Shown: positions 1-8,022 of the stretch, piece by piece
How positions within the stretch are numbered: position 1 is the first letter of the stretch
Layout of the letters: every line of letters starts with the position of its first letter
Assembly: GCF_023149135.1 (NCBI RefSeq)
Contig: NZ_JAIWJX010000002.1
Coordinates: 558,001 to 622,000, forward strand
Reading direction: 5' to 3'
Origin: Fictibacillus marinisediminis
GTDB lineage: Bacteria > Bacillota > Bacilli > Bacillales > Fictibacillaceae
DNA: 64,000 bases
Position numbers and translations under genes: made by a program
Notes under the pieces: model-generated
Databases searched by the model: none
Told to the model about the DNA's origin: nothing
What the model saw: the letters and a program-made list of their open reading frames with translations, nothing else

Positions 1-84
1 AGCCTGGGAACAGAGGCCCTGATTCTTGGCTGCTGGCTGATTGGTGCCTTTATAGTAGCGAGCCTCACGTTTAAGTGGGAATAA
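1..84 (+). CDS. C-terminal end of a probable ABC-2 type permease (partial)
   Basis: The window opens inside a reading frame that stops with TAA at 82-84. The 27 visible residues are a hydrophobic helix followed by a short polar end, SLTFKWE. ABC-2 family permeases often end in a last transmembrane helix plus an F-(R/K)-W-E tail, so this is probably the end of such an exporter subunit. The start is outside the window. The next gene begins 27 bases later and may be co-transcribed. The identification rests on a short tail and is tentative. Confidence 0.5.
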   Translation, partial: SLGTEALILGCWLIGAFIVASLTFKWE

Positions 85-111
85 GAAGTTCGAAAATTAG
101 GAGGAAAAAAC

Positions 112-546
112 ATGGAAAATCAAAACTATCAAAACCATACACGGATGCATCCGTTGTTTCATTATGTCCTGTCCCTTTTCGTGCTGGGAACACTCGTAAC
201 AGCACTGGTTTACTTTGTCCGTTCGCTGAGTAATGGAGAGAATGTACTCCTTGCCTGTGTGGTGCTTTTAGCGGCAGGGTCACTGGTTATTCTATTTTTA
301 CTCGTAAGAAGTTATCCGCTGAAGGCGCAAGACCGGGCCATCCGTGCCGAAGAGAATCTGCGGCACTTTGTACTAACCGGCAAGCTCATGGATTCCAGGC
401 TGACAACCGGACAGATTGTCGCTTTACGCTTTGCCAGTGATCAAGAACTGCCAGCGTTGAGCCAAAGAGCAGCTGAAGAAAGTTTGCGTTCTAAAGAAAT
501 TAAGCAGGCGATCAATGAATGGCGCGGGGATTACTATCGGGTATAG
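112..546 (+). CDS. Small membrane protein, DUF6526-like
   Basis: A 144-residue protein. Two hydrophobic segments (about residues 17-37 and 45-66) are joined by a short loop and followed by a charged cytoplasmic tail of about 75 residues, predicted helical. The pattern (NYQNHxRxxPLxHY start, two membrane helices, polar tail) fits what I recall of the DUF6526 family in Bacillaceae; its function is unknown. The ATG at 112 is preceded by AGGAGG at the right distance. A strong terminator follows at 548-575, so the gene ends the transcription unit that includes the upstream permease. Confidence 0.75.
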   Translation: MENQNYQNHTRMHPLFHYVLSLFVLGTLVTALVYFVRSLSNGENVLLACVVLLAAGSLVILFLLVRSYPLKAQDRAIRAEENLRHFVLTGKLMDSRLTTGQIVALRFASDQELPALSQRAAEESLRSKEIKQAINEWRGDYYRV

Positions 547-547
547 G

Positions 548-575
548 AAAAAACAGCCGTTTTGGCTGTTTTTTT
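548..575 (+). terminator. Intrinsic terminator after the DUF6526-like gene
   Basis: AACAGCC (552-558) pairs with GGCTGTT (564-570) around a GTTTT loop, followed by a run of T. Confidence 0.85.
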
Positions 576-600
576 CTATGGGTATGGCTCTGTAAATAGA

Positions 601-716
601 TTTACCCGCTGAAATGAAACATTTACCCGCCAAAACAGACGATTTACCTGCTAAAATCCAAAAATACCCTCCGAAACAAAAGAAATACCCGCCAAAACGA
701 TATTATGGAAACTAGC
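601..716. repeat. 21-nt periodic repeat element, copy 1
   Basis: Five consecutive units of exactly 21 nt (starting at 601, 622, 643, 664, 685), each beginning with a variant of TTTACCCGCC(A/G)AAA, followed by TGGAAACTAGC to 716. A second copy with the same length, unit number and 3' end lies at 4600-4715 in the same orientation. There are no protein-coding signs and no unique spacers, so this is neither a gene nor a CRISPR array. Confidence 0.85.
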
Positions 717-730
717 ACACTATCATAAGC

Positions 731-771
731 AAAAAAAAGAAAGGAAAGGCACGCTGCCTTCCTTTCTTTTT
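731..771 (-). terminator. Intrinsic terminator of citM
   Basis: Read on the minus strand, AAAGAAAGGAAGGCA pairs with TGCCTTTCCTTTCTTT and is followed by T residues, directly downstream of the citM stop codon at 776-778. Confidence 0.85.
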
Positions 772-775
772 AAAC

Positions 776-2074
776 TCAAAACGGAATGATCGTTAAGACG
801 AGAGCTACGAGAATCATTACCGCGGTTGCACCACAGGCCCATTTCAGGAAGCCTCGCTGCAAGTCTCCGAAGTCTTCGCCTACCATGCCGACTAATAGAT
901 AAGTAGAAGGGACCAATGGACTTAATAGATGGACCGGCAATCCTAAAAGGGAAGCGCGTCCGATCATGGCTGGATCAATGCCGTATCCAGCAGCTGCTTT
1001 GGCAAGCAAAGGCAGGACGCCGTAATAAAAGGCATCATTGGACATGAAAAAGGTAAACGGTGCAGAGATGATGGCTGTAATGAGCGCAAAGTGTGAACCC
1101 AATGCATCAGGGACATGTGTGATCATCGTGTTGGCCATAGCATCGACCATTTTTGTACCTGAAAGAATTCCTGTGAAAATACCTGCGGCAAAAACCATCG
1201 TGACGACAGATAAGGCATTATCAGCATAGTTGGCAATTCTTTCTTTCTGGTCACGCAGTTTTGGATAATTCATCGTAATGGCAATAGCAAAGCCAATCAT
1301 AAATAAAACAGTTGTTGGCAAAAGTTCTTTGATCAATGCAACAAGAAGCAGGATTGTTAGCAGATAGTTCACTACGATGAGCTTTGGACGCTTTAAACCG
1401 ACAGCATCAGCATCAACAGCAGCGGCCTGCATCGCCATTGTTTTATAATCAATCTCAAGAACACCTACACGGCTGCGTTCTTTTTTTCCGAGAATAAAGG
1501 CCATGAACAGGACGAACACTACGCCGCCGATCATGGATGGAATAACAGGCGTAAAGATATCAGACATCTCGAGGTGCAGCGCTGTCATCGCTCTGGCAGT
1601 AGGACCGCCCCATGGAAGGAGGTTCATCACACCGGACGCAGATACGGCAATACCGGCCAAAACAAGAGGCCTCATGCCAATTCTTTTGTACAATGGAAGC
1701 ATTGCTGAGATGGTGATCATGTAGGTCGTCGTGCCGTCACCATCTAACGAAATTAACAAAGCCAGTACTGCTGTTCCGATGGCGATCTTTACAGGATCTC
1801 CTTTTACAACTTTCAGAATGCTTGAGATAATGGGATCAAACACACCGGCATCAATCATAATGCCGAAGAAGAGAATGGCGAACAGGATCATGATTCCTGT
1901 AGGCGCTACACTTTTTATGCCCTCAAGCGCCATCGGTCCGATATCTTTGCCGAATCCGCCAATCAAGGCGAAAGCTACAGGGACAACCATCAAGGCGATC
2001 ATGGCGGTCAGGCGTTTTGTCATAATTAAAACCATGAATGTAAGTATCATTAAAAAACCTAATAATGCGAGCAT
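776..2074 (-). CDS. citM: Citrate-metal ion:proton symporter, CitMHS family
   Basis: A 432-residue secondary transporter of the CitMHS family, whose B. subtilis members CitM and CitH import citrate complexed with divalent metal ions together with protons. The sequence is almost wholly hydrophobic with about 11-12 membrane helices, a central polar loop (around residues 240-255, GKKERSR) and conserved glycine/serine-rich segments such as LLPWGGPTARA. The frame is open further upstream, but ATG at 2074 has AAGGGGTGA at proper distance and gives the usual length. It lies downstream of citS and citT on the same strand, with a perfect cre site in its leader. Induction by CitST and repression by CcpA, as in B. 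subtilis, are therefore expected. The exact metal preference cannot be read from sequence. Confidence 0.92.
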   Translation of the reverse strand: MLALLGFLMILTFMVLIMTKRLTAMIALMVVPVAFALIGGFGKDIGPMALEGIKSVAPTGIMILFAILFFGIMIDAGVFDPIISSILKVVKGDPVKIAIGTAVLALLISLDGDGTTTYMITISAMLPLYKRIGMRPLVLAGIAVSASGVMNLLPWGGPTARAMTALHLEMSDIFTPVIPSMIGGVVFVLFMAFILGKKERSRVGVLEIDYKTMAMQAAAVDADAVGLKRPKLIVVNYLLTILLLVALIKELLPTTVLFMIGFAIAITMNYPKLRDQKERIANYADNALSVVTMVFAAGIFTGILSGTKMVDAMANTMITHVPDALGSHFALITAIISAPFTFFMSNDAFYYGVLPLLAKAAAGYGIDPAMIGRASLLGLPVHLLSPLVPSTYLLVGMVGEDFGDLQRGFLKWACGATAVMILVALVLTIIPF

Positions 2075-2125
2075 CGTCTTCACCCCTTTTGTAAGTAAGT
2101 TGAGTGTAAACAAAATATTCTGAAA

Positions 2126-2139
2126 TGAAAACGTTTTCA
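2126..2139. promoter_or_regulatory. cre site (CcpA operator) upstream of citM
   Basis: TGAAAACGTTTTCA matches the cre consensus TGWAARCGYTWNCW at every position and is fully palindromic. It lies 52-65 nt upstream of the citM start, in the citT-citM gap. B. subtilis citM is under CcpA repression, so a catabolite-control role is expected. Confidence 0.8.
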
Positions 2140-2225
2140 AAATAAAGTTATTAAAGTACTTTAAATTAATTTTGTACATAAAGTTCATGAGAAAACTAAA
2201 AGAGGACGGCGATTTCGCCATCCTC

Positions 2226-2903
2226 TTACAGGGGATAATATTTCTTTTCGGGGCGGCCGACAATGCCGTAGACAACTTCGGCTTTGGATTCGTTTATGGA
2301 GGAGAGGTACTCGAGATACCGGCGCGCAGTAATTCTTGAAGCTCCAATCTCGTTTCCGACTTCCTCTGCAGAAAGCCCGTCCCTTTTTGCCTGAAGGACG
2401 GCCTTCACTTTGCCCAGTGTGATCTCATCGATTCCTTTTGGGAAGCTGGTTCCTTTTTTGGATTGCTCAAGTTTCCTCTTATCAAAAATCAAATCAATCA
2501 GGTTTTGATTCACTTGTTCATTGGATGAAAGGAGATTATGCTTTTTAATAAATGACTGGATGATCTCATCAAATCGTTCCCGGCTCACAGGTTTGATTAA
2601 ATAATTCTCCGCGCCATATCCCAGGGCTTTCTCAAGGAACTCCTTGTCCGTCGCGGCTGTAATCATGATAATACTCAGTTTAGGAAAGTGCTCACGGATG
2701 AGAGGGAGGAGATCAGAGCCCAGCATATCAGGCAGATACACATCAAGAAGAAGCAGGTCGGGTTCCGTTGTTTTCAGCAATTGCAGCGTCTGTTCTCCGG
2801 TCAATGCCTTTCCGACCACCTCAATCTCATTGAATTTCTTCAAAAACTTTTCATGTATATCGGCTATTCGAAAATCATCTTCGGCTATCGCTGCTTTGAT
2901 CAT
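2226..2903 (-). CDS. citT: Citrate-responsive response regulator CitT
   Basis: A 225-residue response regulator of the CitB/CitT family. The N-terminal receiver domain (about 1-120) shows the acidic pair E8-D9-D10, phosphoacceptor D54 (LLLLDVYLP), T81 and K103. The C-terminal half has a helix-turn-helix of the CitT type (about 165-200, SAEEVGNEIGASRITARRYL). In B. subtilis the phosphorylated protein activates citM. The longer open frame starts at 2981, but ATG at 2903 has AAGGGAG about 10 nt upstream and gives the family length of about 226 residues. The start overlaps the 3' end of citS by 29 nt, indicating translational coupling in a citS-citT-citM unit. Confidence 0.93.
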   Translation of the reverse strand: MIKAAIAEDDFRIADIHEKFLKKFNEIEVVGKALTGEQTLQLLKTTEPDLLLLDVYLPDMLGSDLLPLIREHFPKLSIIMITAATDKEFLEKALGYGAENYLIKPVSRERFDEIIQSFIKKHNLLSSNEQVNQNLIDLIFDKRKLEQSKKGTSFPKGIDEITLGKVKAVLQAKRDGLSAEEVGNEIGASRITARRYLEYLSSINESKAEVVYGIVGRPEKKYYPL

Positions 2904-4500
2904 ATGAATCAGCTCCCTTATCATTCTTAGGAAGATACACCGTAAATACAGTACCAGTGCCTGGATTACTTTGCACTTCAATTATTCCATTCATATCCCG
3001 TACCGCTTCGTCCGCATTTGATAAGCCATATCCTCTTGGTTCATCTCCGTCTTTAGAAGTGTAGCCCCGATTGAAGAGAAGCGGTATTTCTTTATCGTTT
3101 ATTCCTTTGCCATTATCCTCAATTTCAAAAATAATTTCACTGCCGATATCGGTAACAAAAAGCGTGACTTTCGGACTCTTCACATGATAAACCGCTTCGA
3201 AAGCGTTATCAATTAAATTTCCAAGAATAACAATTAAGCTGGAGAGCTTGAAGTGTGCCGGCAGTTCTTCCAGAAAACTATCAGAAGCGATCTCAAACTG
3301 TATTTTTTTCTCAGAAGCTTTTCCCAGCTTGCCTAATAGAATCGCTTGTACTTTTGTATCTTTAATTTGGTTAAAGACGACGGCATTTTGAAATTGCAGG
3401 ACCTGTGTTTCGCTTTTGATCATACTGATGGCCTGCTCATATTCACCAAGCTGCAAGAGACCATACAGAACATATAATTTATTGGTAAACTCATGGGTTT
3501 GCGAACGAAGGTCTTCAGAATACTGTTTGACTTCAGAAAGGGTATTGATCATCTGCTCCACCTCTGTTTTGTCCCGGAAGGAAGCAACCACACCGCTGAT
3601 CTTGTTTTGATGAAAGAGAGGGGTACAGTTAACGATCACTGTTTTATCTTTCCAAAACATCTCTTTATCACTTTGGGGGTTACCGTGCTTTAACACCTCA
3701 TAAAGATAAGCGGAGGGAAAGAGGCCGTCCACTTTCATATGCCGGACAGATCCTTCAATATCGAGCAGCTTCTTGGCCGATTGGTTCATATTCGTTATCC
3801 GTCCTTCTTTATCAATGGCCAATATGCCCTCTTTAACGGAATGATACACAGCGTTCTTTTCTTTATACAGTGCGGCGATCTCATACGGTTCAAGCCCCAT
3901 CGTATCTCGCCGGATATCTCTAGAAAGGATATAGCTCCCAATCACAGATACCAGCAGTGCGATAAGAGAAACAAAAAGGACTTTTAAGAAGTTGTTCATG
4001 ATCTGTTCATGAATGTCTTCCAACAAAAATCCTACGGAAACGAGGCCGATGATCTTTCCTTGCTGGTTATAGATCGGGGATTTTCCTCTGAGAGAGGGAC
4101 CGAGAGAACCTTTTGCCTGTGAAACGTAATACTCCCCTTTAAGAGCTCTGTCATTATCGCCCCCAGTCATTTTTCTTCCGATTTCTGAAGGGATGGGATG
4201 TGAATAGCGGATGCCGGATGTGTTGCCGACCACAATGAATTCAGCACCAGTATGTTTACGTATCTTTTCAACGAGAGGCTGTATCGTTTTGGATGGATCG
4301 CTCGATTGGAAAGCATCAATAACCGTAGGCATGAAGGATATGGATTTTGATAACTCGAGGGCCAGCCGTCCTTTATTTTCTTCAATTTGTTTACTCTCTT
4401 TATAACTGAAATACCCTGTCAGCAACAAGATCAGCAATGCACCCAATAGCAGGACGAGCCCGAGTATTTTAATCTGCAGCGAAACTTTTATGGCTTTCAG
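2875..4500 (-). CDS. citS: Citrate sensor histidine kinase CitS
   Basis: A membrane sensor kinase of the CitA/DcuS family. Order: first transmembrane helix (about 9-28), extracytoplasmic sensor domain with the ligand-type stretch RYSHPIPSEIGRKMTGGD, second helix (about 175-197), PAS domain, a dimerisation/phosphoacceptor region with His in QTHEFTNKLYVLYGL, and a HATPase domain with N box NLIDNAFEAV, G1 DNGKGI and G2 GYGLSNA. No ATG, GTG or TTG in frame gives the expected N-terminus: the first TTG (4446) falls inside the first helix. A CTG at 4498-4500 lies 8 nt after AAGGAGG and gives 541 residues (B. subtilis CitS is about 542), so I chose CTG. A one-base error after the out-of-frame ATG at 4507 is the alternative. 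Confidence 0.85.
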   Translation of the reverse strand: MKAIKVSLQIKILGLVLLLGALLILLLTGYFSYKESKQIEENKGRLALELSKSISFMPTVIDAFQSSDPSKTIQPLVEKIRKHTGAEFIVVGNTSGIRYSHPIPSEIGRKMTGGDNDRALKGEYYVSQAKGSLGPSLRGKSPIYNQQGKIIGLVSVGFLLEDIHEQIMNNFLKVLFVSLIALLVSVIGSYILSRDIRRDTMGLEPYEIAALYKEKNAVYHSVKEGILAIDKEGRITNMNQSAKKLLDIEGSVRHMKVDGLFPSAYLYEVLKHGNPQSDKEMFWKDKTVIVNCTPLFHQNKISGVVASFRDKTEVEQMINTLSEVKQYSEDLRSQTHEFTNKLYVLYGLLQLGEYEQAISMIKSETQVLQFQNAVVFNQIKDTKVQAILLGKLGKASEKKIQFEIASDSFLEELPAHFKLSSLIVILGNLIDNAFEAVYHVKSPKVTLFVTDIGSEIIFEIEDNGKGINDKEIPLLFNRGYTSKDGDEPRGYGLSNADEAVRDMNGIIEVQSNPGTGTVFTVYLPKNDKGADSYDQSSDSRR

Positions 4501-4599
4501 GCGGCATTCCTCCTTGTTTCTTTGTTTCTACTATACGCCAAAGCGTCTGTTTCCTTCAAATCGATATTGTTTGGACGGTCTGCCTCGGCGTTGATTCGG

Positions 4600-4715
4600 T
4601 TTACCTGCCGAAATGAGAGATTTACCCGCGGAAACAGAGAATTTACCCGCCAAAATTTGAAAATACCCGCGGAAACAGCAGAAATATCCGCCAACACGGC
4701 ATTATGGAAACTAGC
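4600..4715. repeat. 21-nt periodic repeat element, copy 2
   Basis: Five 21-nt units (starting 4600, 4621, 4642, 4663, 4684) and the same TGGAAACTAGC end as the copy at 601-716; both are 116 nt long and in direct orientation. It sits between the citS start and the glnS terminator, so the two copies bracket the citrate cluster. The plus-strand frame through it gives 7-residue repeats, an automatic consequence of the 21-nt period rather than evidence of coding. Confidence 0.85.
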
Positions 4716-4744
4716 GACGCTCCGATCAGCGTTCATTCAATCAC

Positions 4745-4791
4745 AAAAAAAACCGGCCCGAGAGGCAGTTGCCCCTAAAGAACCGGTTTTT
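4745..4791 (-). terminator. Intrinsic terminator of glnS
   Basis: On the minus strand AAAACCGG (from 4790) pairs with CCGGTTTT (to 4749) with an inner partly paired loop, followed by a T run just after the glnS stop. Confidence 0.8.
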
Positions 4792-4800
4792 ACTCTAAGC

Positions 4801-6459
4801 TTAGAGCTTGAATGAACTTTTCAATGATACGATGCGGTTGAATACGATCTTGTCCTCGGCCGTGTGCTTTGGATCGACGTTAAAGTAGCCGTGGCGGAAG
4901 AACTGGAACTTGTCCTGCGGCTTCGCGTCCTTCATGTTTGGCTCGATGAACCCTTCTTGGATGGTCAATGAGTCTTCGTTGACGAAATCGATAAACGTTT
5001 TGTCTTCACTCTCATCAGCAGCCTTCAGATCTTCATCGCGGATTAACGGCTCGTATAATCGGAACTCAGCTGGAATGGCCTGTGAAGCATCCACCCAGTG
5101 AAGGGTCCCTTTTACTTTACGGCCTGTAAAACCGCTGCCGCTCTTCGTTTCCACATCATACGTACAGTGAAGCTCGATGACATTTCCATCCTCGTCTTTG
5201 ATGACATCCTCACATTTAATGAAGTACGCATGCTTTAAGCGGACTTCGTTGCCAGGGAAGAGGCGGAAGTATTTCTTTGGAGGGTTCTCCATGAAGTCAT
5301 CCTGTTCCACATAGATCTCACGTGAAAAAGGAATTTGGCGTGTGCCCATCTCAGGGTTCTCAGGGTTGATTTCCGCATCCAGCATTTCAACTTGTCCTTC
5401 AGGATAGTTCGTAATGACGACTTTTAACGGATTCAGGATACCCATCGTACGAGGAGCCTTCATCTTTAGGTCTTCACGCACAAAGTGCTCAAGCATCGCT
5501 TCGTCTACAGCACCGGATCCTTTGGAAACACCGGTCGCTTGTACAAATTCACGGATCGCTTCAGGGGTATATCCTTTGCGGCGAAGTCCGGAAATGGTCG
5601 GCATGCGCGGATCATCCCAGCCGTCAACATAGCCTTCGTCAACAAGCTGTTTTAATTTACGTTTGCTCATGACTGTATTTTCGATATTCAGACGGCCGAA
5701 CTCGATTTGCTGAGGCTGGCTTTCCATCTCGCACTCTGCTACCACCCAGTTATAAAGAGGACGCTGTTCTTCAAACTCAGTCGTACAAAGAGAGTGGGTT
5801 ACACCCTCAATGGCATCCTCAAGCGGATGAGCGAACGCGTACATTGGGTAGATGCACCAAGCGTCTCCTGTATTATGGTGGGTCGCGTGGGATACACGGT
5901 AGATCACCGGATCACGCATGTTGATGTTCCCGGACGCCATGTCGATTTTGGCGCGGAGCACTTTTTCACCATTCTGGAATTCGCCTTTGCGCATGCGGTC
6001 AAAGAGGTCAAGGTTTTCTTCAACAGAACGGTCACGGTACGGGCTGTCTTTTCCGGGTTCAGTTAACGTTCCGCGGTATTCGCGGATCTCATCCGGTGAC
6101 AGATCATCGACGTATGCTTTTCCTTTTTTGATAAGCAGGACAGCGCGGCTGTACATTTCCTCAAAATAGTCGGAGGCGAAGCGAAGGTTTTCCCATTCAT
6201 AGCCCAGCCATGCGACATCGTTTTTGATCGAATCGACATACTCACGGTCTTCTTTAAGTGGATTGGTATCGTCGAAGCGAAGGTTGGTCTGCCCGTTAAA
6301 CTCGTCGGCGAGCCCAAAATTTATAACAATGGATTTGGCGTGCCCGATGTGCAGGTAACCGTTCGGTTCTGGCGGGAAACGAGTGATGACGGTGTCCCTT
6401 TTTCCGGATTCCAAATCCTCTTTAATGATGCTTCTAATAAAATTCGAATTTTCTTCCAT
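4801..6459 (-). CDS. glnS: Glutaminyl-tRNA synthetase
   Basis: A 552-residue class Ib aminoacyl-tRNA synthetase that charges tRNA-Gln with glutamine. The HIGH motif is in [12 protein letters not shown] (about residues 33-44) and the KMSKS-type loop is [12 protein letters not shown] (about 265). The two C-terminal beta-barrel anticodon-binding domains follow, and the length matches E. coli GlnRS (554). Start ATG at 6459 has AAAGG upstream. It is flanked by its own terminator and stands alone. Most Bacillus relatives lack GlnRS and make Gln-tRNA with GluRS plus GatCAB, so an acquired gene is likely. No YqeY fusion is present. Confidence 0.95.
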   Translation of the reverse strand: MEENSNFIRSIIKEDLESGKRDTVITRFPPEPNGYLHIGHAKSIVINFGLADEFNGQTNLRFDDTNPLKEDREYVDSIKNDVAWLGYEWENLRFASDYFEEMYSRAVLLIKKGKAYVDDLSPDEIREYRGTLTEPGKDSPYRDRSVEENLDLFDRMRKGEFQNGEKVLRAKIDMASGNINMRDPVIYRVSHATHHNTGDAWCIYPMYAFAHPLEDAIEGVTHSLCTTEFEEQRPLYNWVVAECEMESQPQQIEFGRLNIENTVMSKRKLKQLVDEGYVDGWDDPRMPTISGLRRKGYTPEAIREFVQATGVSKGSGAVDEAMLEHFVREDLKMKAPRTMGILNPLKVVITNYPEGQVEMLDAEINPENPEMGTRQIPFSREIYVEQDDFMENPPKKYFRLFPGNEVRLKHAYFIKCEDVIKDEDGNVIELHCTYDVETKSGSGFTGRKVKGTLHWVDASQAIPAEFRLYEPLIRDEDLKAADESEDKTFIDFVNEDSLTIQEGFIEPNMKDAKPQDKFQFFRHGYFNVDPKHTAEDKIVFNRIVSLKSSFKL

Positions 6460-6689
6460 CCCGTATCAGCCTTTCTGTTAACATTCTATCTCACCATTAT
6501 ATCATTCACAGCAAGGAAACAAAATTGCCTTTAGCTACCTTAGCTATTATAAACAAAAAAAACTGTAAATCGCGCATCAATCTCTGGCCTTTTTTCGTTT
6601 TTTGTCTTTTTTTATAAAATTTTAGAAAACAAGCAGGAATTTTGCGCTAGAAAAAATACGGTAGACGAGTTTGGAAATCTCGTGTAAAA

Positions 6690-6704
6690 TATTTTCAGAA
6701 TATT
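6690..6704. promoter_or_regulatory. CodY-box-like site upstream of the liv operon
   Basis: TATTTTCAGAATATT matches the CodY consensus AATTTTCWGAAAATT at 13 of 15 positions. It lies about 70 nt upstream of the binding-protein gene of a branched-chain amino acid transporter. CodY responds to branched-chain amino acids in low-GC Gram-positives, so the target makes sense. The 16-nt palindrome CAATATTTAAATATTG at 6716-6731 next to it may be part of the promoter region. Confidence 0.6.
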
Positions 6705-6772
6705 GATTTTATTTACAATATTTAAATATTGTAGGTAGTTTTCATTTTCACAAAAAATAGGGGGATGAGAAA

Positions 6773-7945
6773 ATGAAGAAGAGAAAACTTGCTGGGATCT
6801 TTCTTTCCTTGTCATTATCAGCAGGAGTCATGGCGGGCTGCGGTGCAGCATCGACAGGCGGTTCAGGAGGAAAAGAAACAATTAAAGTCGGGGCCAACCT
6901 TGAGCTCTCAGGAGGCGTAGCTTCCTACGGACAATCCATCGCAGAGGGACTTCAGCTTGGATTGGATGAAATCAATAAAAAAGGGATTAAAGGCAAGAAA
7001 ATCAAGCTTGTGAAAGTAGACAATAAATCGGAAGCGGCAGAAGCGACGAACGGAGCAGTGAAGCTCGTCAGCCAGGATAAAGTAGCGGCTGTAATCGGTG
7101 CTGCAACGAGTACGAATACACTGGCTCAGGTACAGATCGCTCAAAGCAACAAAGTTCCGCTCGTCACACCGACAGGAACAAACCCTGATATTACAAATAA
7201 AGACGGCAAAGTGAATGATTATGTGTTCCGTACATGTTTCATCGATCCGTTCCAGGGAACAGTGGCTGCGAACTTTGCGACAGATAAATTGAAAACGAGT
7301 AAAGCGGCTGTGTTCATCGACAGTGCGAGCGATTACTCCAAAGGGCTGGCTTCAGCGTTTAAATCTGCTTATAAGAAAAACGGCGGCAGCATCGTGGCCG
7401 AGGAAGCCTATGTCGCTAAAGATACCGACTTCCGTGCAACACTTACCCGCTTAAAAGCAGCAAAGCCGGACTTCATTTTCCTTCCTGGCTATTATGAGGA
7501 AGTCGGCTTGATCATCAAGCAAGCGCGTGAGATCGGCATTACAGCACCATTCATGGGCGGAGACGGCTGGGATTCTCCTAAACTTGTAGAGATCGCCGGA
7601 CCGGAAGCGCTCAATAACACGTACATCACGAACCACTATTCTTCTGGAGACCCTGATAAGAAGATTCAGGACTTTGTAAATGCATTCAAGAAGAAATATA
7701 AAGGGAAATCTCCAGATGCCTTTAGTGCACTTGGATATGATACAGCGTACTACCTTGCTGATGCCATCAAGCGTTCAGGCGATGCCAGCCCTGAAAAAAT
7801 TGCAAAAGCATTAGCGAAGACAAAAGATCTTTCCCTTGTTTCCGGTAAATTGACATTGGATAAGAAACATGACCCGATCAAATCAGCATCTATTCTTGAG
7901 TACAAAGACGGCAAACAAGAGTTTAATACAAAAATCAATCCATAA
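6773..7945 (+). CDS. livJ: Branched-chain amino acid ABC transporter, substrate-binding lipoprotein
   Basis: A 390-residue periplasmic-binding-protein-like lipoprotein (LivJ/Leu-binding family). The N-terminus MKKRKLAGIFLSLSLS is a signal sequence with a lipobox ending in GVMAGC; Cys23 is the predicted lipidated residue. The mature part has the two-lobe type I fold with typical early motifs (ANLELSGGVASYG, GAATSTNTLA). It should bind leucine/isoleucine/valine outside the membrane and deliver them to the permeases encoded downstream. ATG at 6773 has GGGGG upstream. A stem-loop at 7958-7983 separates it from the permeases, fitting the common pattern of extra binding-protein mRNA. Confidence 0.93.
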   Translation: MKKRKLAGIFLSLSLSAGVMAGCGAASTGGSGGKETIKVGANLELSGGVASYGQSIAEGLQLGLDEINKKGIKGKKIKLVKVDNKSEAAEATNGAVKLVSQDKVAAVIGAATSTNTLAQVQIAQSNKVPLVTPTGTNPDITNKDGKVNDYVFRTCFIDPFQGTVAANFATDKLKTSKAAVFIDSASDYSKGLASAFKSAYKKNGGSIVAEEAYVAKDTDFRATLTRLKAAKPDFIFLPGYYEEVGLIIKQAREIGITAPFMGGDGWDSPKLVEIAGPEALNNTYITNHYSSGDPDKKIQDFVNAFKKKYKGKSPDAFSALGYDTAYYLADAIKRSGDASPEKIAKALAKTKDLSLVSGKLTLDKKHDPIKSASILEYKDGKQEFNTKINP

Positions 7946-7957
7946 GAGCAGTTTAAC

Positions 7958-7983
7958 GAATAGGGGGCTCCGTCCCCCTATTC
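7958..7983 (+). promoter_or_regulatory. Intercistronic stem-loop between livJ and livH
   Basis: GAATAGGGGG (7958-7967) pairs perfectly with CCCCCTATTC (7974-7983) around a 6-nt loop. Only a weak T stretch follows, so it is more likely a partial terminator or RNA-stabilising hairpin than a full stop. Confidence 0.7.
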
Positions 7984-8022
7984 TGTGTTTTCAGGAATTG
8001 GACATATTAAGGAGTGTCGGAG

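Noticed and set aside
4522-4815. 97-codon plus-strand frame across the 21-nt repeat
   Set aside because: Its 7-residue repeats follow from the 21-nt period; no ribosome site, and it runs through the glnS terminator into glnS.
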